A stretch of DNA of 64,000 nucleotides from Verrucomicrobiota bacterium. GTDB lineage: Bacteria > Verrucomicrobiota > Verrucomicrobiia > Opitutales > UBA953. Positions 34,587 to 42,782 of the stretch are shown in pieces. Position numbers and translations under genes: made by a program. Below the pieces are notes generated by a model. That model was not told where the DNA came from and made no database searches. It was given only the letters and a program-made list of their open reading frames with translations. The stretch is taken from positions 99,507 through 163,506 of the forward strand of contig SUVQ01000006.1 in assembly GCA_015061905.1 (NCBI GenBank). The letters run 5' to 3'. Positions within the stretch are counted from its first letter, which is position 1. Each line of letters begins with the position of its first letter.

Positions 34587-35354
34587 ATGACGACGGGAAC
34601 GCAAACGCCGATTATTGAAGTGCGCGATTTGGTTTTGGCATACGGAACGGAACCGCCGATTATGCGCGACCTCAATTTTTCCGTTTTTCCCAAGGAAATC
34701 TTCGTCATCATGGGCGGAAGCGGTTGCGGAAAATCCACTCTCTTGCGCCACTTAATCGGGCTTCAGCAAGCCCGCGCCGGGGAAATTTTTCTCTTCGGAA
34801 AAAATTTGCAAGCCGCCGACGAAGCCGGGCGAAACGCGCTCTTGCGAAGAATGGGAGTGATGTATCAGGGCGGCGCGCTTTGGTCTTCGATGACGGTTCT
34901 TGAGAACGTGATGCTTCCCTTGGAAGAATACACTTCCCTGAACCTGCGGGAACGCAAGGAAGTCGCCAACTACAAGCTCGCGCTCGTCGGGCTGGAACAC
35001 GCGGGCAACAAATATCCGTCCGAAATTTCGGGCGGCATGGCGAAACGTGCCTCCATCGCCCGCGCCATCGCCCTCGATCCGGAAATTTTATTTTTCGACG
35101 AACCCGGCGCCGGACTCGACCCGATCGCGTCCAAGGAGCTCGACGATTTGTTGCTCAATATCCGCGACGCGCTCGGCACCACCATGGTGATTGTTACACA
35201 CGAGCTCGACAGTATTTTCTCCGTCGCCGACCGCGCCGTTTTCCTGGATACCCGAACCCGCACCGTCGGAGCCATCGGCGCGCCGAAGGAGCTCCGCATC
35301 TCCGCCGCGCCCCACATTCGTTACTTCCTCTCGCGAGCGGGAACGCTAAAATAA
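34587..35354 (+). CDS. mlaF: MlaF-type ABC transporter ATP-binding protein
   Basis: This 255-residue ABC ATPase has Walker A GGSGCGKST, the Q-loop in GVMYQGGALWSSMTV, signature SEISGGMAKRA and Walker B ILFFDEPGAGLDP. The Q-loop and signature variants are those of MlaF. It powers the MlaE permease encoded just upstream. ATG 34587 is 5 bp after the mlaE stop; a longer in-frame start inside mlaE is unlikely. Confidence 0.9.
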   Translation: MTTGTQTPIIEVRDLVLAYGTEPPIMRDLNFSVFPKEIFVIMGGSGCGKSTLLRHLIGLQQARAGEIFLFGKNLQAADEAGRNALLRRMGVMYQGGALWSSMTVLENVMLPLEEYTSLNLRERKEVANYKLALVGLEHAGNKYPSEISGGMAKRASIARAIALDPEILFFDEPGAGLDPIASKELDDLLLNIRDALGTTMVIVTHELDSIFSVADRAVFLDTRTRTVGAIGAPKELRISAAPHIRYFLSRAGTLK

Positions 35355-35379
35355 ATATCATTTCACACGTTTTTTTTAA

Positions 35380-36375
35380 ATGAGCTACTCCGCCAATAAA
35401 ACCGCCATCGGAATATTTACCGTTGTTTTTTGTATCCTCCTGATTGCGAGTATCGTTTTTTTCGGAAAATATTCGTTCAACCGGAGCAAAACCGATTTCG
35501 TAATTTATTTTGAAGATTCGCTGAACGGGCTCGACGTCGGCTCCGCCGTTAAGTTCAAGGGCGTCAAAGTCGGTAGCGTCAAAAGCATTAAAATGCGCCT
35601 CACCGGGCAACGCTCCGAGGATATTTCCGTTCCCGTCATTGTGGAAATCGACCACTCGAACCCGGATACGCCCGGAGAAAATCTCCAACGGGAACGCCTG
35701 GAAGCGGCGATTTTGCAGGGATTGCGGGCAAGGCTTCAGCTCACCAGCATCGTTACCGGATTGCTCTATGTTGACTTGGACTTCATGCCGGGAACGCCGA
35801 TTATTCTCCGGCACCCGAGCCAAAACCACGGCTTGCCCGAAATTCCCGCCGTGCCGTCAAACACCTCGCAAATGATGAAAGCCGTATCGACGATTCTTCA
35901 GGATTTATCCAACGCAAAATTCGCTGAACTTTCCGCCAAGCTCAACCAGACCGCAGAACAGATAAAATCCGGCATCGGCGAAATCGAATTTGCAAAAATC
36001 AACGCAAACATCGTGCGCCTGACCGAATCCGCCGCGAATCTGGTCGAAGCTCCGGAACTGAAGGAAGCACTCACCAACGCGAATCGCCTCATTCGCGATA
36101 TTGACCGGCTCTCCGCCGACATCGCGGCGCAGGTTGACCCCGTTGCGCAGGAAATTAAACTCAGCCTCTCGGAACTGCGCACCACGCTCACGGAAATCAA
36201 TCTCGCCATTCAAAACGTCCAAAGTGCCGTTTCCCTGCGCCAAGGCTCTATCGGGCAGGAATTCGGCGACGCGCTCATTCAAATTAACGACGCGGCACGC
36301 GCCGTGCGCGCACTTGCAGACTTTTTACAAATCAAGCTCGCCTCCGATACGCCTTCGGAAAAAAATCCCCGATAA
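35380..36375 (+). CDS. mlaD: MCE (MlaD) family lipid-transport protein
   Basis: This 331-residue protein has one N-terminal membrane helix (about 8-28). The MCE domain is at about 40-120 (FEDSLNGLDVGSAVKFKGVKVGSVKSI). A long helical C-terminal region (about 170-320) probably forms a coiled-coil tube or pore, as in longer MCE proteins. It is the periplasmic substrate-binding ring of the Mla-type transporter. It lies 25 bp downstream of mlaF in the same operon. Confidence 0.88.
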   Translation: MSYSANKTAIGIFTVVFCILLIASIVFFGKYSFNRSKTDFVIYFEDSLNGLDVGSAVKFKGVKVGSVKSIKMRLTGQRSEDISVPVIVEIDHSNPDTPGENLQRERLEAAILQGLRARLQLTSIVTGLLYVDLDFMPGTPIILRHPSQNHGLPEIPAVPSNTSQMMKAVSTILQDLSNAKFAELSAKLNQTAEQIKSGIGEIEFAKINANIVRLTESAANLVEAPELKEALTNANRLIRDIDRLSADIAAQVDPVAQEIKLSLSELRTTLTEINLAIQNVQSAVSLRQGSIGQEFGDALIQINDAARAVRALADFLQIKLASDTPSEKNPR

Positions 36376-36383
36376 AAATCCTT

Positions 36384-37001
36384 ATGCGTTCCCGCCCGAC
36401 ATTTTTTATGAAGCATAAAATTCTCATCGCCGTAGCAGCCGCCTTCTGCGCCGCCTTGCTTCCCGCCTGCAATTTCTCCGTGTTCCCGCCGGAATCCGAC
36501 GCGCAGGCACCGAGACACTACGTCCTTTCCGACGAAACCGTTCCCGTGAACAACGCAACGCTGCCGCAGATTCCCTTCGGGCGCATTTCGGTTCCGTCTT
36601 ATCTCGACGTTCCGCAAATCGTTACACGCAACGGCAATCTCGTTTCGCGAAGCGAAAAAAACCGCTGGGGCGAGCCGCTCTCGCGCGGCGTTGCGCGCAA
36701 CCTCGCTCTGCGTTGCGCTACACATGCCGCCGCCGTGCGCGACAAAATCGCCATAGGCGAAACGGAGCACATCCAAGTCGTGTTTGAGCGCTTCGACGGA
36801 GAACTTGACGGCAACGTGGAAATTTCCGCGCTTTACACGCTGATTCCCGAAAAAAACGCCGCCGCCGCGACATCGCACATTTTCAAAACCACCGTTCCCG
36901 TCGAAACGCCGAACGACTACGACGCCTACGTGCGCACGCTGAGCCGCGCTCTCGACTTGCTCGCCGCCGACATCGTTTCTTCCGCCCTGCTCAAAAATTA
37001 A
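36384..37001 (+). CDS. PqiC/YmbA-like (DUF330) outer-membrane lipoprotein of the MCE operon
   Basis: This 205-residue protein has a lipoprotein signal (lipobox LLPAC). The DUF330 hallmark PSYLDVPQIVTR and the RWGEPLSRGVARNLA segment follow. PqiC-type lipoproteins join MCE tubes to the outer membrane. It begins 8 bp after mlaD; an internal ATG at 36408 gives a neater signal peptide and is a fair alternative start. Neither has a clear Shine-Dalgarno. Confidence 0.82.
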   Translation: MRSRPTFFMKHKILIAVAAAFCAALLPACNFSVFPPESDAQAPRHYVLSDETVPVNNATLPQIPFGRISVPSYLDVPQIVTRNGNLVSRSEKNRWGEPLSRGVARNLALRCATHAAAVRDKIAIGETEHIQVVFERFDGELDGNVEISALYTLIPEKNAAAATSHIFKTTVPVETPNDYDAYVRTLSRALDLLAADIVSSALLKN

Positions 37002-37037
37002 CTCCTCCACTCCTCCACTTTTCCACTCCTCCACCTT
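37002..37037 (+). repeat. Short tandem CTCCACT-word repeat
   Basis: The whole gap between the lipoprotein gene and the DUF5069 gene is four to five imperfect copies of an ACTCCTCC/ACTTTTCC word. It lies directly in front of the next ATG, where a ribosome site is expected. Similar CTCCACT words recur in the coding repeats near 63.0 and 63.9 kb. Confidence 0.7.
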
Positions 37038-37520
37038 ATGATCCAACCCACACCGACCGACGACCCGAACACGCTTTACAGCACGGCAACAGGAGAAATC
37101 TGCCTCGACTTGCCCTCGCCTTACATTCCGCACAAGGAAACCGGGCTTCTGCACTTGCCGCGCTTTATCGCGAAAATCCGCAAACACCTCGCGGGAACGC
37201 TCCCGAAGTCCTATCAGCGCAATTTCTGCAAAGGCTTTGACCGCTTTCTCTGCCTTCACCTCGGAATCGATCCGCAAAGCGTGGTCGAAGCCGTGCGCGA
37301 ATACGGAGACGATCCCGCCCAGCTCGACGCGCGCCTGCTTGAAATTTTCCCGAAAGATTTGCGCGTCGCCAAATGGAATCGCGAATGCGTCCAAAAAGGC
37401 ATGAGCGAAATGGGACGCGAAGCCCTCAACGACGCCAAACGCAAAATGGACGCGCTCGATCGCACCGATATCATTTCCTTCGCGGACATGATTGACTTTG
37501 ACGAACAACGCATTCCGTAA
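37038..37520 (+). CDS. DUF5069 domain-containing protein
   Basis: This is a 160-residue cytosolic protein. LPRFIAKIRKHLAGTLPKSY and FCKGFDRFLCLHLGI match what I know of DUF5069, a family frequent in Verrucomicrobia and Planctomycetes with no known function. It sits between the MCE lipid-transport genes and rseP in one direction with short gaps, so it is probably in the same transcript. The gap upstream is a small tandem repeat with no normal ribosome site. Confidence 0.7.
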   Translation: MIQPTPTDDPNTLYSTATGEICLDLPSPYIPHKETGLLHLPRFIAKIRKHLAGTLPKSYQRNFCKGFDRFLCLHLGIDPQSVVEAVREYGDDPAQLDARLLEIFPKDLRVAKWNRECVQKGMSEMGREALNDAKRKMDALDRTDIISFADMIDFDEQRIP

Positions 37521-37535
37521 AAAAACGCACATTCC

Positions 37536-39344
37536 ATGACGGATTCCCTCATTTCCGCCCTACTCTCCGCCCGCGGCATTTTTTATATTATCGTATTTTT
37601 CGGCGGTTCGATTTTCGTGCACGAACTCGGACACTTCCTCGCCGCTAAATCCCGCGGATTAAAAGTTGAGCGATTTTCCATCGGCTTCGGTCCGAAAATT
37701 TTCGGCTGGCGGCGCAAAGAAACCGAATACCGGATTTCTCTGCTTCCGCTCGGCGGTTATGTCGCGATCCCGCAACTTGCGGACATGGAAATGGTGGAGG
37801 GAAAAACCGAAAATCCGGACAGCGTTCCCGCCAAAAAACTGTCTTACCTCGACAAGGTAATCGTTTTTGCCGCCGGCGCATTTTTCAACGTGCTGTTCGC
37901 CGTTTTGTGCGCCGTTGTTCTTTGGATTGCAAAAACTCCGGTGATGGAAGGCGTGTCCGGGAACGTTGTCGGCAACACGATTCCGGAGCTTGAAATTTCC
38001 CCGGGGAAAATTGAAGTTTCGCCCGCCGCAAAAGCCGGAATTTTGCCCGGAGACCGCATCGTGGAAATCGACGGCGTTCCCGTCGATTCGTTTAAAGACA
38101 TCACGATGCAAATCGCCATCGGCACCCGAAGAACGGAAGACGGCAAGCCCGCCGCCTTGCTGAAAATCCGCCGCGGTGAAAACATTTTCGACCTCGAAGT
38201 CTTCCCCGAACTCGTCGCCTACAATCCGCGCAGCGGGGATTTTGTGCGCACGCTCGGCATTGAGCCGATGATGCCGCTCATCGTTTCCGACCGCGACGGC
38301 ACCTACGCCCTGCCGCCCGGATTTCTTAACGGAGATCGCATCCGCGAAATCACCTTGCCGGACAACGCGGGAACGCATCGCGTTTACTCGCTTTCCCAGT
38401 TTTCGTCACTTTTGGAACGCTCCGGCGGAAAACCGGTTACGCTCACGCTCGAACGCGGTTCGCCCGCAAAAAACGTTTCCGTCGCGCTAACGCCGAAAAC
38501 CGTTCCCGCGCTCCGGGAATCCGGAAAAATTTCTTTCGAGGAAAACGGTCAACACCGCGAGCTTGAACTCGTTCCCGTTCCCGACGAGCTTTCGGATTTT
38601 TCGCCGACGGCGCAGCGCAAAAACCTCGTCGTTCTCAACGCGCTCCCGCCGGATTCCTCTTTATCCGAAATTTGCGTTCCCGGCACCAAAATTGCGGGAA
38701 TCTCCGCGAAAGACCAAGGAATCCGCCTTATTTCCTCACCGAAAGACCTCGAAAACTTTTCCGGTAAACGACAGGAACTTTCGCTTTTCCTTGATTTACC
38801 CGGCGGGAAACAAACCGTCGTAACCGTCAGCGATGCCGCCGCCGAACGGATTCCGGAAAAAAAAGTTTTGCGCGCCGGCTTGCCGCTCGCGTTCCCGCAA
38901 AAATACGTGCGCGAAACGCCTTGGGCGCAAATTGCGGACGCCGTCGAGCTTACGTATTCCTCCGTTGTCGGGCTTCTTAATCCGAAGTCCGATATCGGCG
39001 TTTCCCATCTTAACGGCATTTTTTCGATTGCGGACACTTACTACGAGCTTTCGTTCGATTTGCGGCGCGTGCTGATGCTGACGATTCTTATCAACATCAA
39101 CCTCGCGTTTCTGAATCTCTTGCCCGTTCCCGTTCTCGACGGCGGGCATATTCTCTTTGCGACAATTGAGCGCGTCCGCCGCAAACCGCTTCCGAAAAGC
39201 GTTTTATCCGCAATTCAAACCGTTTTCGTTTTCGCTTTGCTTATCTTCATGGCGTTTATCCTTTTCCGGGATTTTTCGCGCACGCGCGGGAACGCCGATT
39301 TAAAAACTTTGGAACTCATTTCCGAGCATCGCTTTTTCCGGTAG
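37536..39344 (+). CDS. rseP: RseP-type site-2 zinc protease
   Basis: This 602-residue M50 protease has the zinc motif HELGHF near residue 30, at the end of the first helix. The third ligand motif is LLPVPVLDGGH, near residue 540. Between them are at least one clear PDZ domain (GILPGDRIVEIDGVPV) and further PDZ-like sequence, making it longer than E. coli RseP (450). It cleaves anti-sigma factors or leftover signal peptides in the inner membrane. It is the last gene of the run from 33413. Confidence 0.9.
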   Translation: MTDSLISALLSARGIFYIIVFFGGSIFVHELGHFLAAKSRGLKVERFSIGFGPKIFGWRRKETEYRISLLPLGGYVAIPQLADMEMVEGKTENPDSVPAKKLSYLDKVIVFAAGAFFNVLFAVLCAVVLWIAKTPVMEGVSGNVVGNTIPELEISPGKIEVSPAAKAGILPGDRIVEIDGVPVDSFKDITMQIAIGTRRTEDGKPAALLKIRRGENIFDLEVFPELVAYNPRSGDFVRTLGIEPMMPLIVSDRDGTYALPPGFLNGDRIREITLPDNAGTHRVYSLSQFSSLLERSGGKPVTLTLERGSPAKNVSVALTPKTVPALRESGKISFEENGQHRELELVPVPDELSDFSPTAQRKNLVVLNALPPDSSLSEICVPGTKIAGISAKDQGIRLISSPKDLENFSGKRQELSLFLDLPGGKQTVVTVSDAAAERIPEKKVLRAGLPLAFPQKYVRETPWAQIADAVELTYSSVVGLLNPKSDIGVSHLNGIFSIADTYYELSFDLRRVLMLTILININLAFLNLLPVPVLDGGHILFATIERVRRKPLPKSVLSAIQTVFVFALLIFMAFILFRDFSRTRGNADLKTLELISEHRFFR

Positions 39345-39357
39345 AAACGAAATCGGC

Positions 39358-39381
39358 GAACAGGCAAAACACCTGTTTTTT
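39358..39381 (+). terminator. Weak terminator after rseP
   Basis: AACAGG and CCTGTT form a 6-bp stem with a 7-nt loop, followed by a T-run, just after the rseP stop. Confidence 0.45.
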
Positions 39382-39419
39382 ATTTGCGCCTACCTGCGAA
39401 AAGCCAAAGGCGGCAAAAA

Positions 39420-40175
39420 TCAGAGCGCGTAGTCCGGATCGATTTCGCGGAGCGTTTTTTGAAGTTCGGCGGCAATAATGCGGTAGCCTTGTGCGTTCAG
39501 GTGAACGCGATCCCGCATGAATTTCGGATCGGCGGTTTTTTGTCCGGCGGCAAGCAGAAGCGTTCCCGGATTCACGAAAAACACCTGCTTGTTGTCCGCA
39601 AGTTGCGCGTAAAGCCTATTCGCTTGCTCTATTGTTCCCGCGAGCGCGACTTCGCGACGCGGATAAATTCCGATTATCAAAATTTTCGCTTGCGGAGATT
39701 TTTTTCTCAAAAGTTTAACGAACGCCGCCATATTGTCCCCGCAGACGACGGCGTTGTCGCCTCGGTGTCCGATATTGTTCGTGCCGAGGTTTACCAATAT
39801 TACGCGCGGAGAAATTCCGTCAAGTTCTCCGTTTGCGGCACGGTAATACGCGTTGTCGATATAATCGAAACCGAACCCGCAGTTCGTTACCGCGTGTTTT
39901 CCGAAAAGTGCCGCCCAGGAATCCGCGCCCACGATCGGCATTACCGACTTCGGCTCTCCGCCCCACCAATGCGTGATGCTGTCGCCGAAAAAAACATACG
40001 CCGGGTTCACTTTCCGATTGCGCTCCAACACCGCCGCGTGGCGGCTCGCCCAGCCGTAAGAATCCCGCTGATGCGGCTCGGCTTTCAGCGACAACGGCAA
40101 AGTTTCGGCATGCGCGCACAATACGGCAAATGACGCCAACAAGGCGCCGGCAAAAATTTTGACAAACGGAATCAT
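39420..40175 (-). CDS. Exported SGNH/GDSL hydrolase
   Basis: This 251-residue protein has a signal peptide (about 1-23, ending ALCAHA-like). The four SGNH blocks are present: Ser in FFGDSITHWWGG, the Gly position, Asn in VNLGTNNIGH, and the final DRVHLNAQGY with Asp and His. It resembles the PAF-acetylhydrolase-like group. It probably removes acetyl or other acyl groups from sugars or lipids in the periplasm. It is transcribed alone, divergent from pgk. Confidence 0.85.
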   Translation of the reverse strand: MIPFVKIFAGALLASFAVLCAHAETLPLSLKAEPHQRDSYGWASRHAAVLERNRKVNPAYVFFGDSITHWWGGEPKSVMPIVGADSWAALFGKHAVTNCGFGFDYIDNAYYRAANGELDGISPRVILVNLGTNNIGHRGDNAVVCGDNMAAFVKLLRKKSPQAKILIIGIYPRREVALAGTIEQANRLYAQLADNKQVFFVNPGTLLLAAGQKTADPKFMRDRVHLNAQGYRIIAAELQKTLREIDPDYAL

Positions 40176-40349
40176 GCCGTAAACCTATCTGCTTTGAACA
40201 CGGGAACGCAAAATTTTTCGCCCGAAAAAAGACGTCCGCCGCCCCTGATTTTAGCGAACCGCGAACGCGTTCCCGCGCGCTTTTGCATTTGCCAAGGCGT
40301 TCCCGCAGGTATTTAATGCGAAAACACTTTAATTATCTACAAACACATC

Positions 40350-41594
40350 ATGGCAGCTAAAACAATTCGTGATATCGATGTTAACGGCAAACGCGTGTTC
40401 ATCCGCGTTGACTTCAATGTCCCGCAGGACAAAGTAACCGGCGCGATTACCAATCCGCAACGCATTATCGCGGCGCTCCCGACGATTCAATACGCGCTCG
40501 ACAACGGCGCGGCAGTCGTTCTCGCCTCGCACCTCGGACGCCCGAACGGTCAGGTTACGCCGAAATTCTCCCTCAAACCCGTCGCCGAAGAACTTTCCAA
40601 GCAAATCGGCAAGCCGGTAAAATTCGTCGAAGACTGCGTCGGCGAAGCTGCCGAACAGGCAAAAGCCGACCTCAAGCCGGGCGAAATTCTTCTCCTCGAA
40701 AATCTTCGCTTCCACATCGAAGAAGAAGGCAAAGCAAAAGACGCCGACGGCAACAAAATCAAAGCCGATCCGGAAAAAGTCGCCGCGTTCCGCGCCAGCC
40801 TTTCCAAGAATGTTGACGTTTATGTGAACGACGCATTCGGCACGGCTCACCGCGCGCACTCCTCGATGGTCGGCGTCGATCTTCCCGCAAAGGTCGCCGG
40901 CTTCCTCATGGAAAAAGAACTCAAGGCGTTTGCGGCGGTGCTCGACAATCCGGCGCGCCCGCTTCTCGCCATTCTCGGCGGCGCGAAAATCGCAGACAAA
41001 ATTCCGTTGATTAAAAATCTCATCGATAAAGCCAACGAAATCATCATCGGCGGCGGCATGGCGTTCACGTTCAAAAAAGTCATGCAAAACATGGAAATCG
41101 GCTCTTCCCTCTTCGACGAAGAAGGCGCGAAGCTCGTTCCCGAACTCATTGCCAAAGCGCAGGAAAAAGGCGTGAAGATCACGCTTCCCGTCGACTACAT
41201 CTGCGGTGACAAGTTCGCGGCTGACGCGGCAACGCAGGCTGCGACCGACGAAACCGGAATTCCCGCCGGCTGGATGGGGCTCGATGTCGGACCGAAAACC
41301 AACGAAATTTTCACCGCTTCCATTCTCGCTTCCAAAACCATCGTTTGGAACGGTCCGGCAGGCGTGTTTGAATTTGACAAATTCGCCGCGGGAACGAAAG
41401 CCATGGCGGACGCCATCGCGAAAGCTACGGCAGACGGCGCAACGACGGTTGTCGGCGGCGGCGATACGGCGACGGCTGCAAAGAAATTCGGCGTTGCAAA
41501 AACCGTTTCCCATTGCTCCACGGGCGGCGGCGCTTCCCTCGAACTCCTCGAAGGCAAAGTCCTCCCGGGCGTTGACGCTCTCGACAAAGCATAA
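40350..41594 (+). CDS. pgk: Phosphoglycerate kinase
   Basis: This 414-residue protein has the full PGK layout: [12 protein letters not shown] at the N-terminus, SHLGRPNG, the [11 protein letters not shown] hinge region, and the nucleotide-binding end [10 protein letters not shown]...[13 protein letters not shown]. It transfers phosphate from 1,3-bisphosphoglycerate to ADP in glycolysis. It is followed by tpiA after a repeat-filled gap of 162 bp. Confidence 0.96.
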   Translation: MAAKTIRDIDVNGKRVFIRVDFNVPQDKVTGAITNPQRIIAALPTIQYALDNGAAVVLASHLGRPNGQVTPKFSLKPVAEELSKQIGKPVKFVEDCVGEAAEQAKADLKPGEILLLENLRFHIEEEGKAKDADGNKIKADPEKVAAFRASLSKNVDVYVNDAFGTAHRAHSSMVGVDLPAKVAGFLMEKELKAFAAVLDNPARPLLAILGGAKIADKIPLIKNLIDKANEIIIGGGMAFTFKKVMQNMEIGSSLFDEEGAKLVPELIAKAQEKGVKITLPVDYICGDKFAADAATQAATDETGIPAGWMGLDVGPKTNEIFTASILASKTIVWNGPAGVFEFDKFAAGTKAMADAIAKATADGATTVVGGGDTATAAKKFGVAKTVSHCSTGGGASLELLEGKVLPGVDALDKA

Positions 41595-41600
41595 GGCTTA

Positions 41601-41706
41601 ACGAACAATGAATGACGAATAGTGAATAATTCATTGTTCAAGATTTTTGTCTTCGGCAAAAATTTTAGCACTGCGTTATTCATTATTCACTGTTCGTTAT
41701 TCGCTA
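41601..41706. repeat. Imperfect inverted repeat of GAATAATGAA-type words between pgk and tpiA
   Basis: The left arm (aacgaacaatgaatgacgaa then tagtgaataa) and the right arm (ttattcattattcactgttcg) are complementary with a few mismatches. Each arm is a run of 7-8 bp near-repeats. Inside is a smaller hairpin-like atttttgtc...gcaaaaatttt. A related word run occurs at 60193. It could form a long hairpin in the pgk-tpiA transcript. Confidence 0.7.
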
Positions 41707-41756
41707 TAAAAATATCCACTCATCAATAACTAACACTTTTATTAATATCAAAAATC

Positions 41757-42533
41757 ATGGCACGTAAAATCCTCATCGCAGGTAACTGGAAAATGAACAA
41801 AACGGCGACGGAAGCCGTTGAACTCGCAAAACCGATCATCGACACGATCGCCAATCAGAACGACATCGACGTTTTGATGTGCCCGACGTTCACGTCGATT
41901 CCCGCGGTTTCCGCTCTCGTCGGCAACTCGACCGTTAAAATCGGCGCGCAAAACGTCAGCGACAAAGCTTCGGGCGCTTACACGGGCGAAATCTCCGCCG
42001 CGATGCTCCGCGACCTCCAAGTCTCCTACGTCATTCTCGGACACAGCGAACGCCGCAGCTACTACGGCGAAACGGACGCTTTCATCAACAAAAAAGTCCT
42101 CGCCTGCCTCGAAAACAACCTCAAGCCCGTTCTCTGCGTCGGCGAAACCCTCGAAGAACGCGAAGCCGGCAAGGTTGAAGAAGTCATCAAAACCCAACTC
42201 GTCGGCGGTCTCGCAGACGTTCCCGCCGACAAAGCGGAAAGCGTCGTCATCGCTTACGAACCGGTTTGGGCTATCGGCACGGGCAAAACGGCTACACCGG
42301 AACAGGCGCAGGACGTTCACGCGTTCATTCGCAAAACGCTGACCGAAATCCTCGGCACGGTTTCCGCGAACATTCGCATCCTTTACGGCGGCTCTATGAA
42401 ACCGTCCAACGCAGACGAACTTCTCGCCAAGCCGGACATCGACGGCGGCTTGATCGGCGGCGCGGCTCTCGTTGCCAACGATTTCCTCGCGCTCGTCAAC
42501 AGCGGCGTGAAAGCGCAAGCCAACAAAGCCTAA
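41757..42533 (+). CDS. tpiA: Triosephosphate isomerase
   Basis: This 258-residue protein has the N-terminal GNWKMNKT with the catalytic lysine, the catalytic histidine in ILGHSERR, and the TIM signature AYEPVWAIGTGK with the catalytic glutamate and flexible loop. It interconverts dihydroxyacetone phosphate and glyceraldehyde-3-phosphate. It forms a glycolytic pair with pgk and ends at an inverted-word terminator. Confidence 0.97.
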   Translation: MARKILIAGNWKMNKTATEAVELAKPIIDTIANQNDIDVLMCPTFTSIPAVSALVGNSTVKIGAQNVSDKASGAYTGEISAAMLRDLQVSYVILGHSERRSYYGETDAFINKKVLACLENNLKPVLCVGETLEEREAGKVEEVIKTQLVGGLADVPADKAESVVIAYEPVWAIGTGKTATPEQAQDVHAFIRKTLTEILGTVSANIRILYGGSMKPSNADELLAKPDIDGGLIGGAALVANDFLALVNSGVKAQANKA

Positions 42534-42553
42534 TCAGCTTAAAGCTTCGAGCT

Positions 42554-42605
42554 TAAAAAAACGTTCCCGCGCGGCAAAAGCCGTTTCTGCGGGAACGTTT
42601 TTTTT
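42554..42605 (+). terminator. Terminator built from inverted CGGGAACG pair (end of tpiA)
   Basis: AAAAAACGTTCCCGC pairs with GCGGGAACGTTTTTT around an inner GGC...GCC hairpin loop. It lies about 20 bp past tpiA. It is the fourth terminator made of two opposed copies of the dispersed word. Confidence 0.9.
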
Positions 42606-42665
42606 AAGAAGCATAGGCAAACGACTGTCTTTTTTGTTAAAAGGCAAGTATCCCGCCATACTTCT

Positions 42666-42701
42666 AAAAAATCCGTGTGTATCGGTGTTCATCCGTGGTT
42701 C
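42666..42701. repeat. Degenerate ATCCGTGT-word repeat
   Basis: Three near-copies of (A)TCCGTGTT/ATCGGTGTTC/ATCCGTGG lie in tandem between tpiA and recQ. A single copy (AATCCGTGG) precedes the Fic gene at about 14163. No function is evident. Confidence 0.55.
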
Positions 42702-42782
42702 CTAAAAACACTGCGGCGCGGAGGCTTCGCGCGAGATTTTTTTTGCGAACGGGAACACTCCGGCAAACGATGCTCGCCTGCG

